A DNA stretch of 64,000 bases from Butyrivibrio sp. MC2013 (GCF_000424585.1 NZ_AUKE01000004.1:62001-126000), one strand, 5' to 3'. Positions 35,673 to 44,762 are shown, counted from the stretch's first letter. The notes: generated from the letters alone by a model not told the origin. Translations and numbers: made by a program.

Positions 35673-36704
35673 TCAATCAACAATCCCATACTTTTTGTAC
35701 AGTTTCATTCTCTCCCTGGCTGAAGCCCTTAAAGCTTTGTTAAATTCCTTACCGCCGGGTTCTAGTGACATAAGGAGTCTAGCAAGCATGTCTGCGCCTT
35801 CTTGGCGACCTTCTTCACGGCCTTCCTCACGGCCTTCCTCGCGCCCCTCTTGGCGGCCTTCTTCGCGACCCTCTTGGCGACCCTCTTCGAGGCCCACTTT
35901 GCGTGCTTCAGCTCTCTCGTCTTCCATCATTTCCTGCAAAGCCTTACACACCTTCACTTGTCCTCCTTCTGCCTCACTTACAGATAAACTGGGGCCAACG
36001 TAAGTATTGATCATATCAACAGTAGTCATATCCATTGTTTTCCCTTCTATGTGATTAATTATATCACGAAACATATCTTTGTCATCAGATGCACGGATAA
36101 ACTCCATAACTATTCCCAGCTCAGAAGAAAATTTTGTAAAATTCTCGATTTCATCTGGAGTGATGAGATTTAGCTTATAATCATCAACATACTTAGCCAC
36201 TCTTGGATCAACTTCACCAAACATATCAAATAAAGATCTTGGTCCATCCCATTTCTTTTTGTCAAAGCAAATACACAATGTTATTACAGGTAATATATGA
36301 TCTGTCTTGGCAAAACCTGACAGCTTCTCCGCGCCTTTCAGATCCCCATTTTCTTCATGCCTCTTCCTTATATCCTCAACTTGAGCAGAATAATTGAGAG
36401 CATCATAGAGATAATCCCTTACAGGCATAGCATAATGAATATTGGCTTGACCTTCTATACCCAGCAGAATCAGTGTAGCAAACTTGCTATGCTTAATGTT
36501 ACATAGTTTAAGCACATCTCTCATTTTCTGATTCGCAAATACTTTATTCATATTCTTTATAACTGCAAGCTCTGTAGGGTCCTGTTCCTTCAAATCCTCA
36601 GGCTTTATCACATTATCTCCGCCAAAGAGATAGTAATTAAACGCATCAGCAAATATATCATTCTGCGAAAGGTATTGTTTTGTGAGAACATCCTTTTTCC
36701 CCAT
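35673..36704 (-). CDS. Rpn-family recombination-promoting nuclease / putative transposase
   Basis: A 343-residue PD-(D/E)XK nuclease-fold protein of the Rpn/YhgA type. The N-terminal part shows YLSQNDIFADAFNYYLFGG and LLGIEGQANIHYAMPVRDYLYDALNY, where the E.Q pair corresponds to the catalytic motif of the family. The C-terminus has an EGRQ/EGRE tetrapeptide repeat tract (about residues 275-305), encoded by 12-base DNA repeats whose number differs from the remnant copy at 33.5 kb. Family members act in RecA-independent recombination or as selfish nucleases. It is divergent from the XRE regulator, with paired operator candidates between. Confidence 0.87.
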   Translation of the reverse strand: MGKKDVLTKQYLSQNDIFADAFNYYLFGGDNVIKPEDLKEQDPTELAVIKNMNKVFANQKMRDVLKLCNIKHSKFATLILLGIEGQANIHYAMPVRDYLYDALNYSAQVEDIRKRHEENGDLKGAEKLSGFAKTDHILPVITLCICFDKKKWDGPRSLFDMFGEVDPRVAKYVDDYKLNLITPDEIENFTKFSSELGIVMEFIRASDDKDMFRDIINHIEGKTMDMTTVDMINTYVGPSLSVSEAEGGQVKVCKALQEMMEDERAEARKVGLEEGRQEGREEGRQEGREEGREEGREEGRQEGADMLARLLMSLEPGGKEFNKALRASARERMKLYKKYGIVD

Positions 36705-36746
36705 TTTCTCCCTCTTTTTGAAATTTTATCTTGTATAATATTTTAA

Positions 36747-36780
36747 CCAACGGTTATAATATACATATCCAATGGTTATA
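36747..36780. promoter_or_regulatory. Twin operator between Rpn and XRE genes
   Basis: CCAACGGTTATA (36747-36758) and CCAATGGTTATA (36769-36780) are direct repeats 22 bases apart, two helical turns. The first contains an AACC..GGTT palindrome. Placed between divergent genes, they suit autoregulation by the XRE protein. Confidence 0.6.
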
Positions 36781-36813
36781 TGTCAACATCATTTTTCTTT
36801 CAGGAGGTACAGC

Positions 36814-37152
36814 ATGGAATTCAAACCGGACAGACTTATAAAAATCAGGGAAGAAATGGGAATAAACAAGGCAGAAGCCGCAAGGAGGCTGAATATGTCA
36901 GCTATGGGCTACGGGAGATATGAGAAGGGTGAGCGCGAGCCGTCTTTTCAGACAGTAAGCTTTATAGCCGACACGTTCAATACCACAGTCGACTATTTAT
37001 GTGGAATCAATGACGATCCTACAAGCAAAAGCATTACTATAAGTTCAGAAGAAAAGCCGCAATTATATGCACTTATTGAATCAATCAAAGATGATGATTC
37101 ACAGATCAAAAGGTTGATGGCCTACTACAACAAAATAACAAAGCAGAAATAA
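36814..37152 (+). CDS. XRE-family helix-turn-helix regulator
   Basis: A 112-residue DNA-binding protein. The N-terminal HTH (residues 5-60) reads RLIKIREEMGINKAEAARRL and then MSAMGYGRYEKGEREPS, with a TVDYLCGI closing motif. The C-terminus (EEKPQLYALIESIKDDDSQIK) is probably helical and used for dimerisation. The start is set by AGGAGG 6-7 bases upstream of 36814 rather than at a longer frame. It is divergent from Rpn and upstream of a HigBA pair, and probably represses its own region through the twin repeats. Confidence 0.88.
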   Translation: MEFKPDRLIKIREEMGINKAEAARRLNMSAMGYGRYEKGEREPSFQTVSFIADTFNTTVDYLCGINDDPTSKSITISSEEKPQLYALIESIKDDDSQIKRLMAYYNKITKQK

Positions 37153-37258
37153 TAAGTTCCATCAATATCCAACATTTCAATAAGCATCATATGTAAATAT
37201 TGATTTTTGGACGCATTTTTGCTATCATAATATCAAACTAATAACTAGGAGTATATCA

Positions 37259-37624
37259 GTGTTTGAAATTGATTTCTATCGTACCACAGACGGATACTGT
37301 GACATTGAAAGTTTCCTCGAAGATCTAGAACAGCGTTCATTAACGAATAAAGACGCAAGAATACAGTTCAAACAAGTTGCGCAATACATTCAGTTCCTTG
37401 CTGATCACGGGACCAGGCTTGGTGAGAATATCACAAAACACCTTGATGGTGATATTTGGGAATTACGTCCAGGAAATAACCGAGTTTTATTTTTTTATTT
37501 CAAAAACAATACTTTTGTGCTATTACACCATTTCCGTAAAAAAACACAAAAGACACCCAAACGGGAAATAGAGCGCGCAAAATCCGAAATGAACGATTGG
37601 AAATCAAGAAAGGGGCAAAAATGA
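37259..37624 (+). CDS. HigB/Gp49-type toxin
   Basis: A 121-residue RelE-superfamily protein of the phage-derived Gp49/HigB (DUF891) type, a predicted ribosome-dependent mRNA interferase. It shows FYRTTDGYCDIESFL near the start, DIWELRPGNNRVLFFYF in the core, and LHHFRKKTQKTPKREIERA, the basic motif typical of the family. The start is a GTG with AGGAG 8 bases ahead. The stop overlaps the antitoxin ATG by four bases. Part of its 3' end is duplicated in the remnant at 35.6 kb. Confidence 0.9.
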   Translation: MFEIDFYRTTDGYCDIESFLEDLEQRSLTNKDARIQFKQVAQYIQFLADHGTRLGENITKHLDGDIWELRPGNNRVLFFYFKNNTFVLLHHFRKKTQKTPKREIERAKSEMNDWKSRKGQK

Positions 37625-37923
37625 GTGATTGGACAAATTATAAAAATAAAGTACGTATGAACAATCCTGAGATTGGAAAAGATCTCGATGAGGTAGAGGA
37701 AATTTCCGCTATAGTCGGCGCCATGATAGAACAGCGCCACAATCTTGAACTATCCCAGCGTGATCTTGCTGATCTATGCGGCATTCCGCACTCTTCCGTT
37801 GCAAGAATAGAGTCAGGAAAAAGCACCCCAAACCTCTCCACCCTGCTTAAGATTTTCAAGCAATTAGGCTTAAGCTTCACCGTACAACCTATAATGAAAG
37901 CTGCAAGCCCCTCAAAATCATAA
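37621..37923 (+). CDS. HigA-type XRE antitoxin
   Basis: A 100-residue antitoxin with an HTH (LSQRDLADLCGIPHSSVARIESG) and a short C-terminal part. It overlaps the toxin gene in ATGA, a toxin-first order usual for higBA. A longer frame starting at 37597 lacks support since the coupled ATG is used. It would neutralise the toxin and repress the promoter. A strong terminator follows. Confidence 0.9.
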   Translation: MSDWTNYKNKVRMNNPEIGKDLDEVEEISAIVGAMIEQRHNLELSQRDLADLCGIPHSSVARIESGKSTPNLSTLLKIFKQLGLSFTVQPIMKAASPSKS

Positions 37924-37984
37924 CCGAAAAGGCTAGAGTCAAACTATTTTATTTAATAACCATACTAGTATTTGCACAAAATAC

Positions 37985-38012
37985 GGGTTAGATTCCCCTC
38001 GGAATCTAACCC
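37985..38012. terminator. Terminator between higA and the convergent glycosidase gene
   Basis: GGGTTAGATTCC (37985-37996) pairs perfectly with GGAATCTAACCC (38001-38012) around CCTC, followed by a T-rich run (ATAATTTTTCTC). It probably works in both directions. Confidence 0.85.
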
Positions 38013-38036
38013 ATAATTTTTCTCAATGCCAACTTA

Positions 38037-39689
38037 TCAGCATATCTCACCTTTTACCTTGCCATCTTCGCGCCATATCCTGACGTTCACAAGCTTATCT
38101 CCCATAGGAAGACCTGTGATCGTAGCTTCATTCATACCTTCAGGCAGGTAGGGATCTATAGTAAACTCTCCATCTTGATACTTTAGCCCGGCGATCCCGT
38201 AGAAGATCATAGACCAAAAGGCTGTGCCGCTCCAGGTCTGCTTATCGCAGGATTTCCAGAGGATCATATTGTATTCCAGCTCCTGCAGGCCGCCGTATAT
38301 CTCTCCTGTTACAGGATGATATATCTCTGCAAATTGCATATCACGCACCGCCCTTAAAGCCATGGTTTTAAGCTCTGTATCGAATTTATCGCCATACCCT
38401 GCCTTCCTCATAGCCAAAGCCCAGAAGCCCTGAGCATGAGGCCATACAGTGCCGCTATGACGTCCGTAGTGCATAATGGGAGTATCATCAGCCTCATCAG
38501 CGCATGCATGATCATCAATCTTCAATGAGCTGTCAATGGTATCCCCGGGCTTAAGCTCACCGCTCATATTATATCTATACCTGGGGAATGCCGGCCATAC
38601 AACAGGTATACCCTCAGGACTGATATAGGTATTCTCAGCGATACTGCGGATTTGATCATCATCAGCTATGTCAAATAATATTGCAAAGCTCTGACCTATA
38701 GCTTCCGTATAATCACAGCGCAGCTTATCATCAAATATGTAATCATAGCGGCCGGTCTTCTCATTCCAGAAATGAGCATTGATGCTATCCTTTAAAGCCA
38801 GGGCCTTATGATTCCACAAATTATATTTAACTCTCCAAAGCTCTGTATCAAATTCACCCCTCTTACCAAAACCATTATATAAGCCAGCATCAAGAATCAT
38901 GTCCTTGGTTATAATAAACATATCAGCTGGGTCTAGCTCCTTAACAGGCGCTTGGCTTATGCACTTCTCCCACATCCTGGCAGCTGCCCTGTATGCCTCG
39001 CAATATGCAATGTTGGTAGACAGCGCCTTCATGGGCACGCCGCAGCCCGAAGAAGCCAGTTCACCTTTATTTGCTCCCGGCCAGTCCAGGATGCCTGATC
39101 TGCCGCCTTCTGTATGAGCGTATCTGTCAGGATAAGCCGATATGCCATCGCCGTATACAGCTGCCCCGCGAAAGAGTCCGTCTGCAGGGTCATACTCCTC
39201 TTCTTCCATCTGGATAAAAGTATTATCAGCTACCTCAAGGGCAAAAGAGCGAAAGTCATCATCTCCAGTGATATCACAGTATCTGTCAGCAGCAATGATC
39301 CATAATATCTTGTCCCAATACTGGCCGCCTACGCGCACCCTGCCGTCACATACCTCCAGAACTGACAGCATGGTATTCTTTGCAACATCAGGATCAAGCA
39401 AAGCAACCGCATTACCAGTATTGATAGCAGTATCCCTGGTCCATGGCGTATCATAATCAAGGCCCGCCATGACGCACATCTTTTTTTCTGTCATATAGGG
39501 CGTACTAGCGCTCACAGTATCAGCCGCCTTATCATCTGATAATGCGGATTCTGAGACGCCCACGTCGCAAGTTTTATCCGCATCCCCCGATACCTTTTCA
39601 CAATAAGGCAAATAGTTTGCTCTTATATCTCCCAGTGCTATTCGGGCAGCGCGGTTTATTAGTTCATTATCACTATAAAAGCTAATCAT
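38037..39689 (-). CDS. (Alpha/alpha)6-barrel glycoside hydrolase, MGH1-like
   Basis: A 550-residue cytoplasmic glycosidase, without signal peptide. Signatures are DYDTPWTRDTAINTGNA, VGGQYWDKILW, VVWPAFPRYRY and YGRHSGTVWPHAQGFWALA, matching the MGH1-like (alpha/alpha)6 fold related to GH63 and debranching-type enzymes. It ends with a small beta domain. Placed at the end of a mannan-type gene set, it may trim another linkage of imported oligosaccharides; substrate is inferred only from context. The ATG at 39689 is preferred over a longer frame; GAGG lies about 8 bases ahead. Confidence 0.75.
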   Translation of the reverse strand: MISFYSDNELINRAARIALGDIRANYLPYCEKVSGDADKTCDVGVSESALSDDKAADTVSASTPYMTEKKMCVMAGLDYDTPWTRDTAINTGNAVALLDPDVAKNTMLSVLEVCDGRVRVGGQYWDKILWIIAADRYCDITGDDDFRSFALEVADNTFIQMEEEEYDPADGLFRGAAVYGDGISAYPDRYAHTEGGRSGILDWPGANKGELASSGCGVPMKALSTNIAYCEAYRAAARMWEKCISQAPVKELDPADMFIITKDMILDAGLYNGFGKRGEFDTELWRVKYNLWNHKALALKDSINAHFWNEKTGRYDYIFDDKLRCDYTEAIGQSFAILFDIADDDQIRSIAENTYISPEGIPVVWPAFPRYRYNMSGELKPGDTIDSSLKIDDHACADEADDTPIMHYGRHSGTVWPHAQGFWALAMRKAGYGDKFDTELKTMALRAVRDMQFAEIYHPVTGEIYGGLQELEYNMILWKSCDKQTWSGTAFWSMIFYGIAGLKYQDGEFTIDPYLPEGMNEATITGLPMGDKLVNVRIWREDGKVKGEIC

Positions 39690-39771
39690 CTTTCTCAACC
39701 TCAAATAAAAAAGGGGCTGCCGATTTGGCTGCATACAGCAATACTGCAGCAAACCGGCACCCCACCCAAGT

Positions 39772-40920
39772 TTACTGATTATTCTTGATAAGTGTATAAG
39801 GTATATTCTCCCTGCCCGTTACGTCTTCACCCCTCATCCTGTGCGCCAAAAGCCTCATAGCTGTCACGCCCATCTGGAACTGGTTCTGTATGATGTGGTC
39901 GTACTTTTGCATAGGATCCAGGATTCCATCGAAGCCGTCGAAATAGACGATGCTCTTTTTCTTTTCCAGTCCCTTATCCAGAAGCACACGGTAGAGATCT
40001 GCAGCCACGCTGTATTCAGCAGCATAGTAGGCAGTCACATCCTTGTGGCTGTCGATATATTCAGAGAGCCTGGTCAGGACGTTCACTTCCTCTTCGCTCT
40101 GACTATCATCCTCATCAGTTGGGAGATAGACATCCAGATCCCTGATCCAGAGGGACTGGTCTGTAACCAGACCGTTCTGACTCATTCCCTGCAGGTATCC
40201 TCTGAAGCGCTCGTTGATAGTAGAGGTTTCAAAAGATGAATGGGACAAAAAGCATATCTTCTCATGTCCCTGGTCGATAAGATGCTGGGTCAGCTCGCAG
40301 CTGGCGCTGAAGTTATCCGTAGTGACCACAGGCACGGGGATGCCCTTTAATTCTCTGTCGATGAGCATAATGGGAAATTTGGTAAAGCAGAGCTTTATTA
40401 TATCCTCGTTATAGACTTCGCCCTGGGCACACATGAGGATCAGGCCCTTCACCCCAGTAGAGAGCATATCCTGCAGAGCCTTCTTCTCATTTTCCATAGA
40501 GCCGTAGGTCAGACGAATCTGCATGACAAAGCCTCTCCTGGTGCATTCGTACTCAAGCCCCCTAAGGAGATCGCAGCCAAAGGTCGCGCCAAAAGAGTCC
40601 ATTATGACACCAATAGTAGTTGGTATACTATTATCATTTTCAAAGGCTCTGTCTCTCTCATCTTCATCCACAGAGTCCATTTGATCCAGATGGGTACTGC
40701 CCTTTACATTCAGGACAAAGGTCCCTTTGCCGGGTTTACGCATGACATATCCTCTGTCAGCAAGTATTTCCAATGCCTTTTTACTGGTTATACGACTGAC
40801 GCCATAGCTGTCAGAGAGTTCTTTTTCCGAGGGGAGCCTGCTCTCCGGAGGATACTGCCCATTTTGTATACCATTATATAGATCCATATAGATTTTCTTG
40901 TACATAGGTTCATATGCCAT
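39772..40920 (-). CDS. GntR-HTH / LacI-sensor transcription regulator
   Basis: A 382-residue regulator of the AraR type: a GntR winged helix (residues 1-70, with SRLPSEKELSDSYGVSRIT) joined to a LacI/GalR-like periplasmic-binding sensor domain (IPTTIGVIMDSFGATFGCDLLRGLEYE...). It is expected to bind an imported sugar and control the local operons. GGAGGGGG precedes the ATG. A half-site ATATATCA lies about 22-30 bases upstream, similar to the palindromes before the ABC and GH76 genes, suggesting a common operator. It lies between the importer and the glycosidase gene. Confidence 0.9.
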   Translation of the reverse strand: MAYEPMYKKIYMDLYNGIQNGQYPPESRLPSEKELSDSYGVSRITSKKALEILADRGYVMRKPGKGTFVLNVKGSTHLDQMDSVDEDERDRAFENDNSIPTTIGVIMDSFGATFGCDLLRGLEYECTRRGFVMQIRLTYGSMENEKKALQDMLSTGVKGLILMCAQGEVYNEDIIKLCFTKFPIMLIDRELKGIPVPVVTTDNFSASCELTQHLIDQGHEKICFLSHSSFETSTINERFRGYLQGMSQNGLVTDQSLWIRDLDVYLPTDEDDSQSEEEVNVLTRLSEYIDSHKDVTAYYAAEYSVAADLYRVLLDKGLEKKKSIVYFDGFDGILDPMQKYDHIIQNQFQMGVTAMRLLAHRMRGEDVTGRENIPYTLIKNNQ

Positions 40921-40973
40921 GTTTTCCCCCTCCGAGATCAGTTATATATCAAACACACCCAATTCGGTAAGCT

Positions 40974-41119
40974 CAGAAGTGCAGGGATGCACTTCTATGT
41001 CTTATACATGGATGTATTTTGACATGTTCAGAAGTGCAGGGATGCACTTCTATGTCTTATATACATGGATGTATTTTGACATGTTCAGAAGTGCAAGGAT
41101 GCACTTCTATGTCTTATAT
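40974..41119. repeat. Three tandem hairpin-forming repeat units
   Basis: Three copies starting at 40974, 41029 and 41086 share CAGAAGTGCAGGGATGCACT (one base differs in the third) plus TATACATGGATGTATTTTGACATGTT between. Each holds a small hairpin, AGAAGTGC with GCACTTCT. They lie between the solute-binding gene and its regulator; a related single unit occurs near 47.85 kb. Confidence 0.9.
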
Positions 41120-41209
41120 AACATATCATATCAGGTATACAATGTCTAATGTCTTCATGCTCAAATCCAGTAACTGTAAGGTTTTTGCTCATAACCTCAT
41201 TACACAATA

Positions 41210-41248
41210 ACTCCGTATCCGGCCATATTACACCTCCGGATACGGAGT
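41210..41248. terminator. Terminator after the solute-binding protein gene
   Basis: ACTCCGTATCCGG (41210-41222) pairs perfectly with CCGGATACGGAGT (41236-41248). The following T-rich run is short in either direction. Confidence 0.7.
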
Positions 41249-41290
41249 CATTTATAGGGATTAAAGTTTTTTAATCCATTGTGTTAAGCT

Positions 41291-42619
41291 TTACTGTGCA
41301 GCAGCTATAACTGCATTGACCTGATCAGCCAGATCCTTCAGTACGTTGAAGTCTCCGCTTCCTTCGCCATCGATGAGCTCATTATAAGCTACATCCCAGA
41401 GCTTGCTGGCATCAGAGCCCCACTCAGCTGCGTAACGAACTGCACACTTGTCGCTTCTCTCCATCATGTTGGTAACAGCGTCAGCAGCTTCGCCGTGGCC
41501 TTTTTCTCTAACTGTGTCAAAGAATACCTGAGCAGATGCCTCATGAGCACATGCAGCAACAGGAGAAACCTTCAGAACATCCTTATATACATCAGAAGAC
41601 AGGAATTTAAGGAGCTCCCATGTCTCTTCAGGATGAGCCAGATCCTTCTTTGCAGACCAGCCTACGAAGTCATAAGGAACTGTAGCCTTTACGCTGCCCT
41701 GAGGAAGAGGAGCATATCCCCAGTTCAGATCGGGACAGTTGTTCAGCAGAGAGTTGATCTCCCACTGACCATAATACATAAGCGGGATAGCACCTGACTC
41801 AAACATAGACTGTACATCTGATCCGTCATAGCTTCTGGAAGGGATAGTGCCATCTGCAATAAGTCCGCTGATCCTCTCAGCAGCTTCTATCATCTTGTCA
41901 TCAACTGTTACCTTCTGAGTATTGGTAATATCATCTACAAACTGAGATCCACCCTCAGCAACTGCCAGATTGGTTATACCAAATATATCAGTATTCAGAC
42001 TGTAGAGACCGTATGTACCGGCGGATGTATCTTTGAGCTGCTCAGCCATGTCAAAGAGGTCATCCCATGTCCAGTCTGTAGCAGGCTCGGACAGGCCCTT
42101 TGCAGCCAGGAGATCCTTGTTGTAGAAGATACCATATACGTTAGCCAGTCCGGGCAGGCCATAGCACTTGCCATCATACTGCCAACCATCCATAGCTCCC
42201 TTGTAGAAGCCGTTTATAAAATCAGGCTCCTTCTCTACATATTCTGTCCAGTCATAGAGCATGCCCTTTTTGAAGTTAGCATTTGCACCGTCATAGCCCT
42301 GCTGGAAGATATCCAGATCATCTCCTGCCTGGATCATAGCTGTGATCTGCTGGCCATAATCGCTATAGGAGCCGGACAGCACCTTAACCTTGATATTGGG
42401 ATGCTGTACGGAAAAGACTTCATCGCAGGCCTTCTGGATAGCTGCATTCATAGTGTCATCTTCCCAGTCGGTAACATAGAGAGTGATCACACCATCATCT
42501 GATGCATCATCGCTTCTGGATTCCCCTTTTACTGCAGAAGCTTCTCCTGAACCGCATCCGGCCAGCATCGCTGTTGTAGTAGCACAGACAAGTAAAAGTG
42601 ACAGTAGTTTCTTTTTCAT
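41291..42619 (-). CDS. ABC sugar-binding lipoprotein (CUT1)
   Basis: A 442-residue extracellular solute-binding protein, family 1. The lipobox LAGC at residues 19-22 gives a lipid-anchored mature protein. The pattern VTDWEDDTMNAAIQKACDEV and VYGIFYNKDLLAAKGL are typical of CUT1 oligosaccharide receptors. It follows the two permease genes on the minus strand. AAGGAGGG precedes the ATG. The neighbouring GH76 and GH125 enzymes suggest alpha-mannooligosaccharides as cargo, an inference from context. Confidence 0.92.
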   Translation of the reverse strand: MKKKLLSLLLVCATTTAMLAGCGSGEASAVKGESRSDDASDDGVITLYVTDWEDDTMNAAIQKACDEVFSVQHPNIKVKVLSGSYSDYGQQITAMIQAGDDLDIFQQGYDGANANFKKGMLYDWTEYVEKEPDFINGFYKGAMDGWQYDGKCYGLPGLANVYGIFYNKDLLAAKGLSEPATDWTWDDLFDMAEQLKDTSAGTYGLYSLNTDIFGITNLAVAEGGSQFVDDITNTQKVTVDDKMIEAAERISGLIADGTIPSRSYDGSDVQSMFESGAIPLMYYGQWEINSLLNNCPDLNWGYAPLPQGSVKATVPYDFVGWSAKKDLAHPEETWELLKFLSSDVYKDVLKVSPVAACAHEASAQVFFDTVREKGHGEAADAVTNMMERSDKCAVRYAAEWGSDASKLWDVAYNELIDGEGSGDFNVLKDLADQVNAVIAAAQ

Positions 42620-42777
42620 TTGTAACCCTCCTTCAATAATTCTGTTTTTCTCTTCTTTTTCTCATGTATTTATATCTCCCCAGAAAGCCCTGTAATATGC
42701 ATTTTGGTAGAGAACATGATTCGCCGTCTTGTTTCTGATATAGATCTAACCTTAATAAAACTTCCCAAATCGTAGGA

Positions 42778-43641
42778 TCACTTAACACCTGATGCAGTCA
42801 TAGATCCCAGGCCTTCCATAAAGTAATCCTGGAATACAAAGAACAGGACCAGAATAGGAAGGAAATACACAATATCCGCCGCCATAAAGAGGTTCCACTC
42901 AGCACCGTAGCTGCCTGCGCTAAGCCTTGCCACTGCCAGTGACAGTGTCCACTTTTCAGGTTTGGAGATGACATACAAGAGGGGCGTCATGTAGTCATTC
43001 CAAGCTCCCTGAAAAGAGGATATTGCCATATATGCAATGAGGGGTTTGCACAAAGGTGCGATAACCTGCGAGAGGATCTGCAGATTGGAAGCACCGTCGA
43101 TCTTGGCTGCTTCGTCATAAGATTTTGGAACAGTGCTTAGGAACTGCCTTGTAAGGAATGTGTTAAAAGGGCTTGCCAGAAATGCCGGGATTATCATGGG
43201 AAGCCAGGTGCCATAAGCGCCAATCCTTGACCAGAAGCGGAACATAGGCATCACAGTTACCATACCGGGGATCATCATACTTCCGATGATCAGGTAGAAC
43301 CATACTTTTCTTCCCTTAAAACGAAATCTGGACAACGCATAACCTACGCTCAGGCTACTGATGATAGAACCTATCATGACAAGCACTGCCACAAAGAGTG
43401 TATTGAGAAACCTTCTCCAAAAGTCTACCTTCACAAGTCCCTGAGTGAAATTCTCAAAATGGAAACTATCCGGTATCCACTGTGGCGGCATCTTAAATAC
43501 CGCTACATTATCCTTAAGCGCTGTTGTGAGCATCCACAGCACAGGCATTACCATGGGTATGCCAAAGACTATGATCAGACAATATCTTATGAGGATATTC
43601 CTCATTTCATTAGCTTTTTTATTTTGTAACCTCTCTCCCAT
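42778..43641 (-). CDS. CUT1 ABC sugar permease, MalG-like
   Basis: A 287-residue inner-membrane permease with six hydrophobic segments and the EAA motif (YDEAAKIDGASNLQILSQVIAPLCKP) that docks with the ATPase. The preferred ATG at 43641 follows the stop of the MalF-like gene after a G-rich ribosome site; a longer frame overlapping that gene is possible. It works with the MalF-like partner and the lipoprotein. No ATPase gene is in the set, so a shared MsmX-like ATPase elsewhere is presumed. Confidence 0.92.
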   Translation of the reverse strand: MGERLQNKKANEMRNILIRYCLIIVFGIPMVMPVLWMLTTALKDNVAVFKMPPQWIPDSFHFENFTQGLVKVDFWRRFLNTLFVAVLVMIGSIISSLSVGYALSRFRFKGRKVWFYLIIGSMMIPGMVTVMPMFRFWSRIGAYGTWLPMIIPAFLASPFNTFLTRQFLSTVPKSYDEAAKIDGASNLQILSQVIAPLCKPLIAYMAISSFQGAWNDYMTPLLYVISKPEKWTLSLAVARLSAGSYGAEWNLFMAADIVYFLPILVLFFVFQDYFMEGLGSMTASGVK

Positions 43642-43654
43642 TAGACCCCCCCGC

Positions 43655-44593
43655 TTATTCGTTGTCATAATATACATATGTTTCTGATTTCCTGAATACC
43701 ACTACTGTCAGTACCATAATGATGATAAAGAGTATCCAGGCTTCAGCACAGGCTCTGCCGTATTTCGCATCACCAAATGCCGTTCTGTATATATCAAAAT
43801 TTACAAAGTGAGATGCATAACTTGGTCCGCCGCCTGTAATAACAGATGCCTCTGTAAAGGCCTGAAGTCCGCCGATGAGACCTGTGATCAGCTGCATGAA
43901 TAAGATAGGAGTGATCATAGGAATGGTGATATGTCTGAACTTGGCCCATCCTCCTGCTCCGTCCAGCTCGCAGGCTTCATAGAGCTCTGCAGGTACTGAC
44001 TGTAGTCCACTGAGGAAGATCATCATCATTCCGCCTACTGTCCACCACTTGATGATACTAAGTGCTACCAGTACCGCATTCTCATCAGTAAGCCAGCCTA
44101 CTGTGGGAAGGCCTATCTGCCTGAGTGCGCCGTTTAACAGTCCCGTATCGCTCTTAAAGATAAACTGCCAGAGGATAAGTGCAGCTACTGCAGGTACAAT
44201 TGTGGGCAGATAATATATCACGCGGAAGATCTTGATGCCCGGCAGCTTCTTATTCAGAAGTACCGCCAGTGCCAGTCCCAGGATCAGCATGATTGGCACA
44301 TTGATCAGTGCGTATTCAAATGTTACCAGGAGTGATTTCTTGAAAATGGGATCTAACGTAAGAATATATTTATAATTCTTGATCCCCGCCCACGCAGGTG
44401 GATTATATCCGTCCCAATCACAAAAAGAACAATACAGAGAATAGATAAGTGGATATACGCAAAATAGCGGAAATCCTATAAGAGTAGGGATCATGAATGT
44501 ATATCCCTGAAATGTCTCTGTTTTCCAAAAGGGCTTCTTCCCCGCTTTCGCATCTGCCCTGTCACTGTGTTTCTTTTCCAAACTAATATCCAT
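43655..44593 (-). CDS. CUT1 ABC sugar permease, MalF-like
   Basis: A 312-residue permease with six membrane segments (from FMIPTLIGFPLFCVYPLIYS on) and the EAA motif (LYEACELDGAGGWAKFRHIT). It is the first gene of the importer operon, with a strong GGGAGGGG ribosome site. Upstream at 44.7 kb are paired TGATATATCA operators. Partner of the MalG-like permease just downstream. Confidence 0.92.
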   Translation of the reverse strand: MDISLEKKHSDRADAKAGKKPFWKTETFQGYTFMIPTLIGFPLFCVYPLIYSLYCSFCDWDGYNPPAWAGIKNYKYILTLDPIFKKSLLVTFEYALINVPIMLILGLALAVLLNKKLPGIKIFRVIYYLPTIVPAVAALILWQFIFKSDTGLLNGALRQIGLPTVGWLTDENAVLVALSIIKWWTVGGMMMIFLSGLQSVPAELYEACELDGAGGWAKFRHITIPMITPILFMQLITGLIGGLQAFTEASVITGGGPSYASHFVNFDIYRTAFGDAKYGRACAEAWILFIIIMVLTVVVFRKSETYVYYDNE

Positions 44594-44691
44594 AAGCCCC
44601 CCTCCCTAGAAATAAAAAATTTTTGACTAACAGATCACTTCCAAGACTAAAAGCTCTGGATCGCTGATCTGATCGAAGAAAACCCACATAA

Positions 44692-44762
44692 TTGATATAT
44701 CATTTGATATATGGTATGTATACATCATATCCATTGATATATCATTTGTCAATATCATGATA
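44692..44762 (-). promoter_or_regulatory. Operator cluster upstream of the importer operon
   Basis: Perfect palindromes TGATATATCA at 44693-44702 and 44735-44744 are 42 bases (four turns) apart, with a half-match TTGATATATGG at 44704-44714 and TATCATGATA at 44753-44762. A related site lies before GH76 and a half-site before the regulator gene. They are candidate sites of the GntR/LacI-type protein. Confidence 0.6.

Noticed and set aside
33403-36003. Plus-strand Ser/Arg/Pro-rich frames opposite the Rpn genes
   Set aside because: They are antisense shadows of the EGRQ/EGRE repeat tract.
40974-41119. Repeats considered as a CRISPR array
   Set aside because: Only three units, with near-identical rather than unique spacers and no cas genes nearby.
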